In this document: piece by piece, positions 9,077 through 18,700 of the stretch
How positions within the stretch are numbered: position 1 is the stretch's first letter
How the letters are laid out: each line of letters opens with the position of its first letter
Assembly (NCBI GenBank): GCA_019638025.1
Contig: JAHBUO010000002.1
Span: 62,001 to 126,000 of the forward strand
DNA: 64,000 nucleotides
DNA from: Ignavibacteriaceae bacterium
Lineage (GTDB): Bacteria > Bacteroidota > Ignavibacteria > Ignavibacteriales > Ignavibacteriaceae
Direction: 5' to 3'
Program-made: the position numbers and the translations under genes
Notes under the pieces: model-generated
Told to the model about the DNA's origin: nothing
Databases searched by the model: none
What the model saw: only the letters and a program-made list of their open reading frames with translations

Positions 9077-10540
9077 ATGAAAACAATTTTCTTCCTTTTG
9101 ATTTTATTAATCGAACAATCATTTTGCCAACAACTTCCGATTGTCGCAAGTAATTCTGAAAAACTTACTGGCTATGAAGAACTTAGTGATTTTCTTTCCT
9201 CTATTGAGGGTAAGCATAAGTTTGGAAAGATTAATGTAATTGGAAAAACTGTTGAAGGGAGAAATATCTATTCGTTTGAATTTTCTAAAGAGGGTATAAA
9301 CCCGAATACTAATCGATTAAAGGTTCTTGTTTTTGCTCAACAACACGGGAATGAGCATTCCGGAAAAGAAGCCGCCATAATGCTTATTAGTGATTTTGTG
9401 GATGGGAAATTCGACCATCTTCTGGAAAATTTAGATATCGCAATTATTCCTCAAATTAATCCCGATGGTTCAGAAAAAGATAAAAGAAGAAATGGGAATA
9501 ATGCTGACTTAAACCGGAATCACTTAACTCTAACACAACCCGAAAGCATTGCTTTACATAATTATTTCAATAAAATTTTATTTGATTTAACGCTTGATGT
9601 GCATGAATATTTCCCATTCAGTTCAGACTGGAGAAATTTCGGTTTTTATAAAATTGCTGATGAACAATTGGGTTTGTTAACTAATCCAAATATTTCAACT
9701 GCGATTAAAAAATTTTCTAAAGAGCAAGTTTATCCCTTTGTTGAAAAGTATTTAATCGAGAAAGGATTTCGCTTTAATGAATATATCGTCGGGGGACCAC
9801 CTAATATTGAAAGATTGAGGCATAGTACAACAGATATTAACGATGGTCGACAAAGTTTTGGGATACAGGGTTCTTTGTCATTTATTTTAGAAGGAATTAA
9901 CGGGGAGAAGAATTCTGCTGATGGAATTGAAAAACGCTCTAAAGGACAATATGAAGCAATTGTTGGACTACTAAATATCGCTAACAAAAAGCATGAAGAA
10001 ATTAAATCACTTGTAAAAAATGAGCGGGATTATATCGTTAATAAAAAGTCAACTCTAAGTTTGCGAGGAGACCATTTCAATAATGGACAAATATTCCGAT
10101 TTCCTGTAAGAGATGCTTTCAAAGGGATTGATACAATTATTTCGTCTCAAAATTATAATCCCGAAGTGAAATCGCTTCTTGATATTGATGTTCCGATTGG
10201 CTGGCTTATTCCCAAAAATGATCCCAAGCTGAATTCTCTTATTACTTATCATAATATTAAAACTGAAGAACTTGAATCACGCGCTGAAATTATCGAATAT
10301 GAAATCACGTCCTTAGATTCTATCTTTTTAGAAGGTGAGTGGTTACGGGATGTAAAAATTAAAGAAACTCTAAAGAGTGATTTAAATTTGAGTGAATACT
10401 TCTTTCTTCCTTCAAAACAAATTAAGAAGATAACACTTAATCTTGCATTCCATCCACAATCGATGCACTCTATTGTTCAATACGATGATTTCGAGTATTT
10501 ATTGAGGAATAAAATTTATCCGATTAAAATGGTTAGATAG
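9077..10540 (+). CDS. Secreted M14-family zinc carboxypeptidase
   Basis: This 487-residue protein has a signal peptide (near SFCQQ). The M14 zinc site is complete: HGNE gives His90 and Glu93, and DVHEYF gives His176. NPDG (128-131) and DLNRNH (144-149) match the substrate-binding loops, and FILEGING is a good candidate for the catalytic glutamate. M14 enzymes remove C-terminal residues from peptides or trim peptidoglycan stem peptides. The C-terminal 170 residues are not family-typical and end without a T9SS sorting domain, so it is probably periplasmic. It is the last gene of the operon that includes the cyanophycinase-like gene, consistent with sequential breakdown of an imported peptide (inference). 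Confidence 0.85.
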   Translation: MKTIFFLLILLIEQSFCQQLPIVASNSEKLTGYEELSDFLSSIEGKHKFGKINVIGKTVEGRNIYSFEFSKEGINPNTNRLKVLVFAQQHGNEHSGKEAAIMLISDFVDGKFDHLLENLDIAIIPQINPDGSEKDKRRNGNNADLNRNHLTLTQPESIALHNYFNKILFDLTLDVHEYFPFSSDWRNFGFYKIADEQLGLLTNPNISTAIKKFSKEQVYPFVEKYLIEKGFRFNEYIVGGPPNIERLRHSTTDINDGRQSFGIQGSLSFILEGINGEKNSADGIEKRSKGQYEAIVGLLNIANKKHEEIKSLVKNERDYIVNKKSTLSLRGDHFNNGQIFRFPVRDAFKGIDTIISSQNYNPEVKSLLDIDVPIGWLIPKNDPKLNSLITYHNIKTEELESRAEIIEYEITSLDSIFLEGEWLRDVKIKETLKSDLNLSEYFFLPSKQIKKITLNLAFHPQSMHSIVQYDDFEYLLRNKIYPIKMVR

Positions 10541-10581
10541 CTCAAAATTTAGTCGAAGTCATCAAATAATTCTATCTATTC

Positions 10582-10611
10582 TTGGATTAAGATTTCTTTT
10601 TTATATATTTG
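10582..10611 (+). promoter_or_regulatory. Candidate Bacteroidota-type promoter for the esterase/amidoligase cluster
   Basis: TTG at 10582-10584 lies 19 bp (counted from 10585) upstream of TATATTTG at 10604-10611. This matches the TTG...TAnnTTTG arrangement of the Bacteroidota main sigma factor. It is in a 141-bp gap, about 70 bp before the esterase start. It supports separate transcription of the second cluster from the TonB operon. This is a motif match only. Confidence 0.4.
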
Positions 10612-10681
10612 CGTATCGCTCTGAATTAAGCATTTGGGGCTGTTAACATCTGCACATCATCCCGAAAAAAAATAGGTTAAA

Positions 10682-11404
10682 GTGAAAGAAGAATATCATA
10701 AATGGTTTACAAACTATCTTGATAGAGAATTTGAAATGTTGGTGTTCGGCCATTCCGGATATCCGGTTATACTCTTCCCAACTTCTCGAGGTAGATTTTA
10801 TCAGAATAAAGATTTCGGACTTGTAGAATCAGCATCTTATTTGATTGAACAAGGGAAAATAAAAATCTATTGTCCCGATGGTGCTGATGAAATGAGTTGG
10901 TATAACTATTCAATTCATCCTGCTGATAGAGTGAAAACTCATATCGGTTATGAGAATACAATTTTATACGATGTCGTTGAATATGCAAAATATGATACCG
11001 GACAAGAAAAAGTTGGGGTTGCAGGTTGCAGTTTTGGCGGTTATCATGCGGCGAATTTAGCATTCAGGCATCCCGATAAAGTAGGATATCTCTTCACGAT
11101 GGGGGGTGCATTTGATATCAAACAATTTATCATGGGTTATTATGATGAAAATTGCTATCTGAATAATCCACCGGATTATTTGCCGAATTTAACTGATAAT
11201 TGGTATTTAGAAAAAATAAAAAGTATGGGAATAATTTTTGGAACCGGCGAGTGGGATATGTGTCTTGATGAAAACGTTAGATTATCTCACATCCTAAATG
11301 ATAAAGGAATTTCTCACTGGCTAGATGTAAAAAAATGGGCAGGGCACGATTGGAACTGGTGGAAAGAAATGTTTCCACGTTATCTTAATGAAATTCAATT
11401 TTAA
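10682..11404 (+). CDS. Esterase-like alpha/beta hydrolase, first gene of amidoligase cluster
   Basis: This 240-residue cytosolic protein has no signal peptide and uses a GTG start. The nucleophile elbow GCSFGG (115-120, Ser117) sits after a VGVAG strand. Asp192 in GEWD and His222 in AGHDW complete a plausible catalytic triad, and FPTSRGRFYQ near 32-41 lies where the oxyanion loop is expected. It resembles the putative esterase (COG4947-like or esterase-D) group, whose substrates are largely unknown. It is first in a run of six genes with two ATP-grasp ligases, a GCS2-type ligase and a glutamine amidotransferase. It may hydrolyse or transfer an acyl or peptidyl product of those ligases (inference). 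Confidence 0.8.
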   Translation: MKEEYHKWFTNYLDREFEMLVFGHSGYPVILFPTSRGRFYQNKDFGLVESASYLIEQGKIKIYCPDGADEMSWYNYSIHPADRVKTHIGYENTILYDVVEYAKYDTGQEKVGVAGCSFGGYHAANLAFRHPDKVGYLFTMGGAFDIKQFIMGYYDENCYLNNPPDYLPNLTDNWYLEKIKSMGIIFGTGEWDMCLDENVRLSHILNDKGISHWLDVKKWAGHDWNWWKEMFPRYLNEIQF

Positions 11405-11432
11405 TTTTTAATCAATTTGAGAGGGCATCATA

Positions 11433-12374
11433 ATGAAAAAAATAGGGATACTTTTCGGTCAAGAAAATACTTTTCCTCAAGCTTTTGTTGATAGAGTTAA
11501 TGAGAAAAAAGAGCCGGGCATTGTTGCAGAATTTGTCTCACTTGACAAAGTTATTCAAGGAGTACCGTTAGATTACGCTGTAATTATTGATAGAATCTCT
11601 CAAGATGTTCCTTTCTATCGTGCAATGTTAAAGAATACTGCACTTATGGGAACAGCCGTACTTAACAACCCTTTCTGGTGGAGCGCAGATGATAAATTCA
11701 TAAATAATGGTTTAGCAATTCAGCATGGGATTGCAGTTCCCAAAACTGTAATACTTCCTTCAAAAAATCATCCTGACGATACTAATGAAAGATCTTTTAG
11801 AAATCTTGCTTATCCTCTCGATTGGGAAGGGATATTTAATTACGTCGGATTTCCTGCATACTTCAAACCATTTGCAGGAGGAGGCTGGAAGAATGTTTAT
11901 CGAGTTGAAAATCCCGAGCAGTTCTACAAAGCATACGATGAGACCGGACAATTAGTAATGATGCTTCAGGAAGAAATTGTTTTTACTGAGTATTTTAGAT
12001 GTTACTGTTTGGATAGAAAAGATGTTCATATTATGCAGTATGACCCAAAACAACCTCATCATTTACGCTATGTTCAAAATCCTTTACCAAAAGCTAAAGA
12101 ATTGATGGATAAATTAAATCATGCTGTTTTAACTCTTAATAATGTATTAGGCTATGATTTTAATACAGTAGAATTAGCTGTTCGTGATGGAATTCCTTAT
12201 GCGATAGATTTCTGTAATCCGGCTCCGGATGCAGATGTCAATTCGGTAGGACAAGAAAATTTTGAGTGGATAGTTGAAGCCGCTGCAAATATGGCAATCA
12301 GAAGGGCTAAAAGTCATAAAGACGGTAAGTTTAATACCACCTGGGGAGATTTCGTAAAAAAATCTCTTAAGTAA
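11433..12374 (+). CDS. RimK/glutathione-synthetase-like ATP-grasp ligase
   Basis: This 313-residue protein has an N-terminal pre-ATP-grasp domain (KKIGILFGQENTFPQ), then an ATP-grasp fold. The phosphate loop is KPFAGGGW (145-152) and the adenine-side acids are LQEE (178-181). The metal-binding C-terminal end is NTVELAVRDGIPYAIDF followed by NPAPDAD, with Glu247, Asp259 and Asn262. ATP-grasp enzymes activate a carboxylate as acyl phosphate and join it to an amine or thiol. The substrate is unknown. It is directly followed by a GCS2-type carboxylate-amine ligase, so the two may add successive amino acids to one scaffold (inference). GAGAGGGC at 11419-11426 gives a clear ribosome binding site. 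Confidence 0.8.
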   Translation: MKKIGILFGQENTFPQAFVDRVNEKKEPGIVAEFVSLDKVIQGVPLDYAVIIDRISQDVPFYRAMLKNTALMGTAVLNNPFWWSADDKFINNGLAIQHGIAVPKTVILPSKNHPDDTNERSFRNLAYPLDWEGIFNYVGFPAYFKPFAGGGWKNVYRVENPEQFYKAYDETGQLVMMLQEEIVFTEYFRCYCLDRKDVHIMQYDPKQPHHLRYVQNPLPKAKELMDKLNHAVLTLNNVLGYDFNTVELAVRDGIPYAIDFCNPAPDADVNSVGQENFEWIVEAAANMAIRRAKSHKDGKFNTTWGDFVKKSLK

Positions 12375-12448
12375 ATCACTTGTATTAAAGTTTTCTAAAT
12401 ATTCTTTAAAACGTGTGTGTATAAACAAATAATAAGCATGGAATAGTT

Positions 12449-13561
12449 ATGTCAAAGAAGAACCTTTTTACTTTAGGTGTTGAAGAAGAATTTCAAATAG
12501 TTGACCCTGTAACAAGAGAATTACGATCTCATATTCAACAAATAATTGAAGAAGGGAAAATGATTCTACAAGAACAGGTTAAAGCAGAAATGCATCAATC
12601 AGTTGTTGAGATGGGGACAGAAGTGTGTCAAGATATTTCTGAAGCGCGTAGAGAAGTATTTAAATTACGGACTGAATTAGCAAAACTTGCAATTCGAAAT
12701 GGTTTACGAATCGCCGCAGCGGGAACCCATCCTTTTTCGCATTGGAAAGACCAAAAGATAACTGAACACCCACGCTACAAACAAGTTGTAGATGATATGC
12801 AGCAAGTAGCTCGTGCCAATTTGATTTTTGGATTACACGTACACGTTGGTATTGATGATAGAGAACTTGCTATTCATATTATGAATGCTGCGAGATATTT
12901 CCTTCCGCATATTTTTGCACTCTCAACAAACTCACCATTTTGGTTGGGAAGAAACACCGGATTTAAATCATATCGGGTGAAAGTATTTGACCGTTTTCCA
13001 AGAACAGGAATCCCTGATTATTTTAATAGTGTTTCTGAGTATGATAATTATATTAATCTCCTCATAAAAACAAATTGCATCGATAATGCAAAAAAAATAT
13101 GGTGGGATATTCGAATGCATCCTTTCTTCAGTACCTTAGAATTTCGTATTTGTGATATTCCTATGCGAGCAGATGAGACCATTGCCTTAGCCGCATTAAT
13201 GCAAGCTGTTGTCGCTAAGCTTTATAAATTAATCAGACAAAATCTTGGCTTTAGATTATACAGAAGAGCTTTGATTTCAGAGAATAAATGGCGTGCAAGT
13301 AGATATGGCTTAAGCGGAAAACTTATCGACTTCGGAATCAGAGAAGAAGTTCCTACTATGGATTTGATTAATGAACTACTTGAATTTGTTGATGATGTCG
13401 TTGATGAATTAGGTAGCCGAAAGGAACTCGATTACATTCAAGAGATGATTAAAATGGGAACCGGTGCTGACAGGCAATTAGCTGTTTGGGAACAATCTTA
13501 TGACACAAAAAATGTTGTCGATTTAATCATCGATGAAACACATCACGGTCTTGTATTATAA
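12449..13561 (+). CDS. GCS2/YbdK-type carboxylate-amine ligase (glutamate-cysteine-ligase-like)
   Basis: This 370-residue protein is the usual length of the YbdK (COG2170) family. It has the N-terminal signature LGVEEEFQIVD (9-19), the HVHVG metal/substrate motif in FGLHVHVGIDD, and DIRMHPFFSTLEFRICD with the acidic/arginine pair of the glutamine-synthetase-like fold. Family members form an amide bond between a gamma-carboxylate and an amine using ATP. E. coli YbdK has weak glutamate-cysteine ligase activity, but many relatives have other unknown substrates. Its setting between an ATP-grasp and a class I amidotransferase argues against a simple glutathione pathway. The next gene's start lies 16 bp downstream. 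Confidence 0.88.
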   Translation: MSKKNLFTLGVEEEFQIVDPVTRELRSHIQQIIEEGKMILQEQVKAEMHQSVVEMGTEVCQDISEARREVFKLRTELAKLAIRNGLRIAAAGTHPFSHWKDQKITEHPRYKQVVDDMQQVARANLIFGLHVHVGIDDRELAIHIMNAARYFLPHIFALSTNSPFWLGRNTGFKSYRVKVFDRFPRTGIPDYFNSVSEYDNYINLLIKTNCIDNAKKIWWDIRMHPFFSTLEFRICDIPMRADETIALAALMQAVVAKLYKLIRQNLGFRLYRRALISENKWRASRYGLSGKLIDFGIREEVPTMDLINELLEFVDDVVDELGSRKELDYIQEMIKMGTGADRQLAVWEQSYDTKNVVDLIIDETHHGLVL

Positions 13562-13577
13562 TCTTCAGAAAGTAATA

Positions 13578-14405
13578 ATGATTAACGAAAACATTAAAGT
13601 AGCAATTATTGATCTCTACAATAACGAAAAAAATGAAGGGATGAGATGCATAAAAGAAATAGTTACTAATTCAGGATTGCAATTCCCAAATGCAAAGGTA
13701 ACCTATTCGGTATTTGATGCCCGTTATAAAGGAGAAATTCCCGATTTAAATTATGATATTTATATCTCTTCCGGTGGTCCCGGCGATCCCTGGGATGGGG
13801 AAGGAAGCGCGTGGGAGTCTTCATACTTTAGATTGATGGATTCAATTATTTCGAATAATCTTAATTCTTCCAATAAGAAAAAATCAGTTTTCTATATCTG
13901 TCATTCATTTCAAATTATGAGTCGTTATTTTAAATTTGCTGATGTAACTAAAAGACCGATAAAATCATTTGGAATATTGCCTATTAATAGGACTAATCAA
14001 GGCGAAAATGATCCGATTCTAAGAAATCTTCACAATCCCTTTTATGCCGCTGACTTTAGACAATTTCAAGTTGTAAATCCGGATTATCAAGTGTTAAGTA
14101 AATTGAATGCCTCGATTTTATCGACTGAAATCCTGCCCGAAAGTGAAAATTATGAACCTGCAGTGATGGCAGTTAGAATTTCAGAAGAGATAGTCGGAAC
14201 GCAATTTCATCCGGAAGCTGACCCCGAAAGTATGTTGTATCACTTCAAGCAACCCGAAAGAAAATCTCAAGTTACAGATCGTTATGGTGAAGCCATGTAC
14301 AATGAAATGATTGGTTACATCGAACAACCTGATAAAATAAAACTAACCCGGAAAACAGTTCTTCCAACTTTTTTAAATGATTCAATTAAAAGAATTTTAT
14401 CGTAG
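13578..14405 (+). CDS. Class I glutamine amidotransferase-like protein
   Basis: This 275-residue protein starts at the ATG after AGAAAG. An in-frame upstream start at 13533 would overlap the previous gene and adds no conserved residues. The triad is complete: Cys108 in FYICHSFQ, His211 and Glu213 in GTQFHPEAD. SSGGPGDPWDG (64-74) is the oxyanion region. Such domains release ammonia from glutamine for a partner synthetase or hydrolyse gamma-glutamyl bonds. No synthetase domain is fused, so the likely partner is one of the adjacent ligases. The alternative is a gamma-glutamyl hydrolase of PuuD type. Only 6 bp separate it from the next ATP-grasp gene, which supports co-translation. Confidence 0.83.
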   Translation: MINENIKVAIIDLYNNEKNEGMRCIKEIVTNSGLQFPNAKVTYSVFDARYKGEIPDLNYDIYISSGGPGDPWDGEGSAWESSYFRLMDSIISNNLNSSNKKKSVFYICHSFQIMSRYFKFADVTKRPIKSFGILPINRTNQGENDPILRNLHNPFYAADFRQFQVVNPDYQVLSKLNASILSTEILPESENYEPAVMAVRISEEIVGTQFHPEADPESMLYHFKQPERKSQVTDRYGEAMYNEMIGYIEQPDKIKLTRKTVLPTFLNDSIKRILS

Positions 14406-14411
14406 GTATTT

Positions 14412-15590
14412 ATGGTTAATGAATTGCGCGAAAAATATAATTCGAATTTCACTGAAGATAAGTATAATCAATTTATTGATGATTTAAACTCTAAACTAAA
14501 ATATCCGGCTGATTTTAGAGTTTCTGAAACTCCACTTTTTCTTTCAAAGCAAGCCGTAGATGAGTTGCAATCTGCATGTGATTCGATAATGGAACAACTG
14601 CAAACTACGGAGTATAAAAAATATTCTACAAGAGCAATTCCGGAAGGACTGAATGTCCCGAATGAAGATGACCACCCTATCTTTTTACAAATTGACTTTG
14701 CTCTAACTTATGACGAACATGGAAATATATTACCGAAGTTGATTGAACTTCAAGGTTTTCCATCGTTATATGCTTTTCAGTTTTATTTGTCCAATACTAT
14801 TCAAAAACATTTTTCGGAAACCTCAAATTTGACTAACTACTTCAGTGGTTACGATAATGAATCTTATAAACAACTTTTCAAATCAATACTACTTGGAAAA
14901 TCAGAAGTTGAAAATGTAATTCTGTTGGAGATTGAGCCGGAAAATCAAAAAACAAGAATTGATTTTGCAGCTACTGAGGAGATTACCGGAGTTAAAGCGG
15001 TGTGTATTTCTAAAGTGGTTAAAAAAGGGGCAAAACTTTTTTATGAGGAAAATTCAAAACTCATTCCGATTGAACGAATTTATAACAGAGTGATTTATGA
15101 TGAATTGCTAAGAAAAAATTTTCCCGCCGGATTTAATTTTACCGATGAATTAGACGTTTGTTGGGTCGGACATCCAAATTGGTTTTTTAAGATTAGCAAG
15201 TTTAGTCTTCCGTTTTTGAAAGGGAAAAATATTCCGAAATGTTATTTCTTAAGCGATTTAAAAGAATATCCTGCAGATTTAAACAATTATGTATTAAAAC
15301 CGTTATTCTCATTTGCCGGACTTGGTGTTGAAATAGACTTAACTCCCGAACGGCTTGATTCAATTTCGGAAAGAGAAAATTATATTCTTCAAGAAAAAAT
15401 AGAATATGCTCCTCTAATTAAAACTCCAGATGATTACTCTAAAGTTGAAATACGAATGATGTATTTGTGGGATGATAAACCCATTCTCGTCAACAATTTG
15501 ATTAGGATGAGTAAAGGGAAAATGATGGGAGTTGATTTCAACAAAAATAAAACTTGGGTTGGTTCAAGCTGCGCATTTTTTGAGCCGTGA
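14412..15590 (+). CDS. Divergent ATP-grasp ligase, possibly circularly permuted
   Basis: This 392-residue protein is not a standard family to me. ATP-grasp features are visible: NYVLKPLFSFAGLGV (292-306) with Lys296 at the nucleotide site, ILQEKIEYAPL with Glu328, and VEIRMMYLW near 345-353. The acidic metal site normally found at the C-terminus seems to occur near the N-terminus (IDFALTY, then LIELQGFPSLYAFQ with Glu112 and Gln114). That resembles the permuted order of glutathionylspermidine-synthase-like ATP-grasps. This is inference from motif order. It is the second ATP-grasp of the cluster and probably adds a further amine or amino acid to the same product. Its end is 113 bp before the GH13 gene. 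Confidence 0.65.
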   Translation: MVNELREKYNSNFTEDKYNQFIDDLNSKLKYPADFRVSETPLFLSKQAVDELQSACDSIMEQLQTTEYKKYSTRAIPEGLNVPNEDDHPIFLQIDFALTYDEHGNILPKLIELQGFPSLYAFQFYLSNTIQKHFSETSNLTNYFSGYDNESYKQLFKSILLGKSEVENVILLEIEPENQKTRIDFAATEEITGVKAVCISKVVKKGAKLFYEENSKLIPIERIYNRVIYDELLRKNFPAGFNFTDELDVCWVGHPNWFFKISKFSLPFLKGKNIPKCYFLSDLKEYPADLNNYVLKPLFSFAGLGVEIDLTPERLDSISERENYILQEKIEYAPLIKTPDDYSKVEIRMMYLWDDKPILVNNLIRMSKGKMMGVDFNKNKTWVGSSCAFFEP

Positions 15591-15632
15591 TAGTTAACAA
15601 GTGGTTGATTTTTAATAGATTCTCTTTATCCC

Positions 15633-15648
15633 AAATTCCTTATATTTC
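15633..15648 (+). promoter_or_regulatory. Possible promoter core upstream of the large GH13 gene
   Basis: AAATTCCTTATATTT (15633-15647) contains a TAnnTTT core (15641-15648, last base C). The same 15-base word occurs upstream of valS at 36618-36632. No convincing -33 element is visible at the proper spacing. A distinct transcript for the GH13 gene is possible. Confidence 0.25.
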
Positions 15649-15703
15649 TGCTCGTAACTCGATATATTTTTAATGCCTTGGAGCATAACTCCGGAGATTT
15701 ATA

Positions 15704-18700
15704 ATGTTCAGATTTAAATCGATATCAAGTCCTCTAACAAAATTTGATTTTCATGTTTCTAAAGAAGCACGTTTGAAGTATGAGTTTGAGGAATCATTAT
15801 TCAGTATTACCGGTGATTTAATAGTTGCCGATTTTGCTTCCGCCAGAATCCTATCAAATAAAATTAATGATTTTAGAAAAAAGAATAAATTAGAAGACAA
15901 ACTTATAACACCAGGGCACATAAATGCACTCGGTTTGTTGCATGAAATCTTTCACTTCATTATTCGAGAGTATGAAGAAAAAGAAAATCCGGGTGTATTC
16001 TCAAGGAGTTTAGTTTTTCTAAAGAAGAGCATTGGAGGTGAGCAACTTGATGAAACAATTAAAAAGTTTGTCGAAGAGTTCCCCCCGATGCCGGTACAAC
16101 GGCAAGAGCAAACTGCCGATGAATATATTAAATCTTTTACAGGACTTAAATCGAACAGAGAAATTATAATTGAAGAAATTCTTTTACTTCATCTTGAAAA
16201 TATCAATCCCGCATTTACAAAATTCAAAGATTTATTTGATGACAAACCGCTTTTAGAAAATACTTCTTACAAAGAAATTATATCGAAAGCTGAAGAGTTT
16301 TTTGAAAAAGAAAAGCCCGCAAGTTTAGAGAATTTATCACTTCTTCAAACCCTAAAAAAGCCGATTGTAGATAATCCTGATGATATTGAATCTCAGTTAG
16401 ATTACGTTCGTTCTAAATGGCAGATTGCCCTAAGTGAAAAGTATAATGCAAAGCTTTTAGGGAGTAAAGATCTTATCTATGAGGATGCTAAATTATTTGT
16501 GATACATGGAGCAGTAGGAACTCCTCCTGTTCCTACATACGAACCAGTTACTAATACTCAAAGTCAGCATTTTATTTCCGGAAAATCTGAAAATCAAATT
16601 AAAAGTGAATTAGCTTCAGCGGATGAAATTTCTCTCAGTTATGCCGAACCTGAACAGTTTACGGTAGATACCCATTGGATGCCTGAAGTGGTGATGATTG
16701 CAAAAAATACTTTTGTCTGGTTAGATCAACTATCTAAAAAGTATGGGGCTGAAATTAAAAGATTAGATCAAGTACCGGATGAAGAACTTGATATTATAGC
16801 AAGATGGAATTTTACTTCGTTGTGGTTAATTGGTCTTTGGGAGAGAAGTAAAGCCTCTCAAAAGATTAAACAGTTTTGTGGTAATCATGATGCAGCTGCC
16901 TCGGCATATTCATTGTTTGATTATAATGTTGCTGCTGAATTAGGAGGAGAAGAGGCTTTCCAAAATCTTAAATATCGATGTTGGATTCGCGGAATAAGAT
17001 TGGCAAGTGATATGGTTCCAAACCATACAGGAATTTTTTCACAATGGATACTGAATCATCCCGATTACTTTATTCAATCAAAAAATCCTCCTTATCCAAA
17101 CTACTCTTTTACCGGACCTGATTTGTCAGATGATGCTTCTGTTCAAATTCGTATAGAGGACAGATACTATTCTAAGCAAGATGCAGCGGTTGTTTTTCAG
17201 CTAATCGATAATCGAACAGGAGAAGTTCGTTTTATTTATCACGGTAACGATGGAACCAACATGCCATGGAATGATACGGCTCAACTCAATTTACTTAAAC
17301 CGGAAGTTCGAGAATCATTAATTCAGATGATTATGCATGTTGCACGAAAAACATCAATCATCCGTTTTGATGCAGCTATGACACTGACAAAAAAACATTA
17401 TTCACGCTTGTGGTTTCCGCAACCAGGGTTAGGTGGTGCAATCCCTTCTCGTTCAGATTATGCAATGACTCGCCAAACTTTTGATTCACTAATGCCGATT
17501 GAGTTTTGGAGAGAAGTTGTTGATAGAATGAATGAAGAAATGCCCAACACATTACTTCTTGCCGAAGCCTTTTGGCTAATGGAGGGTTACTTTGTTAGAA
17601 CACTGGGAATGCACAGAGTATATAATAGTGCTTTTATGCATATGTTTATGAAGGAAGAAAATGATAAGTATCGAGATTTAATTACTAATACGTTGGAATT
17701 TAATCCGGAGATTCTCAAACGATATGTTAACTTCATGAGCAATCCCGATGAAGAAACCGCAGTAAATCAATTCGGAAAAGGGGATAAATATTTTGGTATA
17801 GCTACCATGATGGTTACTCTACCGGGATTACCGATGTTTGCCCACGGACAAATAGAAGGCTTTACTGAAAAGTATGGTATGGAATATAAACGAGCTTACT
17901 ACACTGAATATATTGATGATTACTTAGTTAAAAGACATGAGCATGAAATTTTCCCATTAACCAAACTTAGACACATTTTTAGCCAGGTAGATAATTTCGA
18001 ATTTTATGACTTTATAAATGATAATGGTGAAGTTAACGAAAATGTATTCGCTTTTTCAAATCATTCAGAAAACGAGAAAGCATTAGTATTATTTAATAAT
18101 TCATATTCGCAAGCATCCGGGAAAATTAAATTATCAACAGGAAAAGTTAGTAAAGAAAATCAAGGTATTGACAATAGTCCTATCATTGTTAAATCAATTT
18201 CAGAGGCGCTTAAACTTAGAAAAGAGTCGGGAATATATTACGTATTGAAAGACCATAAAACTAAGCTTGAATATTTAAAGTCAGCTGAAGAGATTAACTA
18301 TGATGGAATATCGACTTCCCTTGATGGGTATCAATATTTTGTATATCTAAACTTTGTTGAGAAGTTTGATGTTAATGGTGATTATCAGCGACTTTATAAA
18401 TCATTAAATGGAAGAGGTGTTCCTTCAGTTGAAGAAGCACTGATTGAACTAAATCTGATTCCACTCCACAATGCGGTGATGGATTTATTCAATAGAGAAA
18501 ATATTTCATCACTTAGGAGTAATTTTTTATCGTTAATTAATCAACTTCAAAATGTGGACAACACAACATCTTTTAATTTTTTAAGAAACAAATTTCTTAT
18601 CGTGCTAAATGCGATTGAAAATTTCAGAGGAATTTCAATCGACAAAGAAAAAGTTGTAGCGTTATTAAATGAAGACCTTCAGATATTATCTCATCTTTCC

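Noticed and set aside
13533-13577. Upstream start for the amidotransferase
   Set aside because: It would overlap the GCS2 gene and adds 15 residues outside the conserved domain. ATG 13578 has an AGAAAG site.
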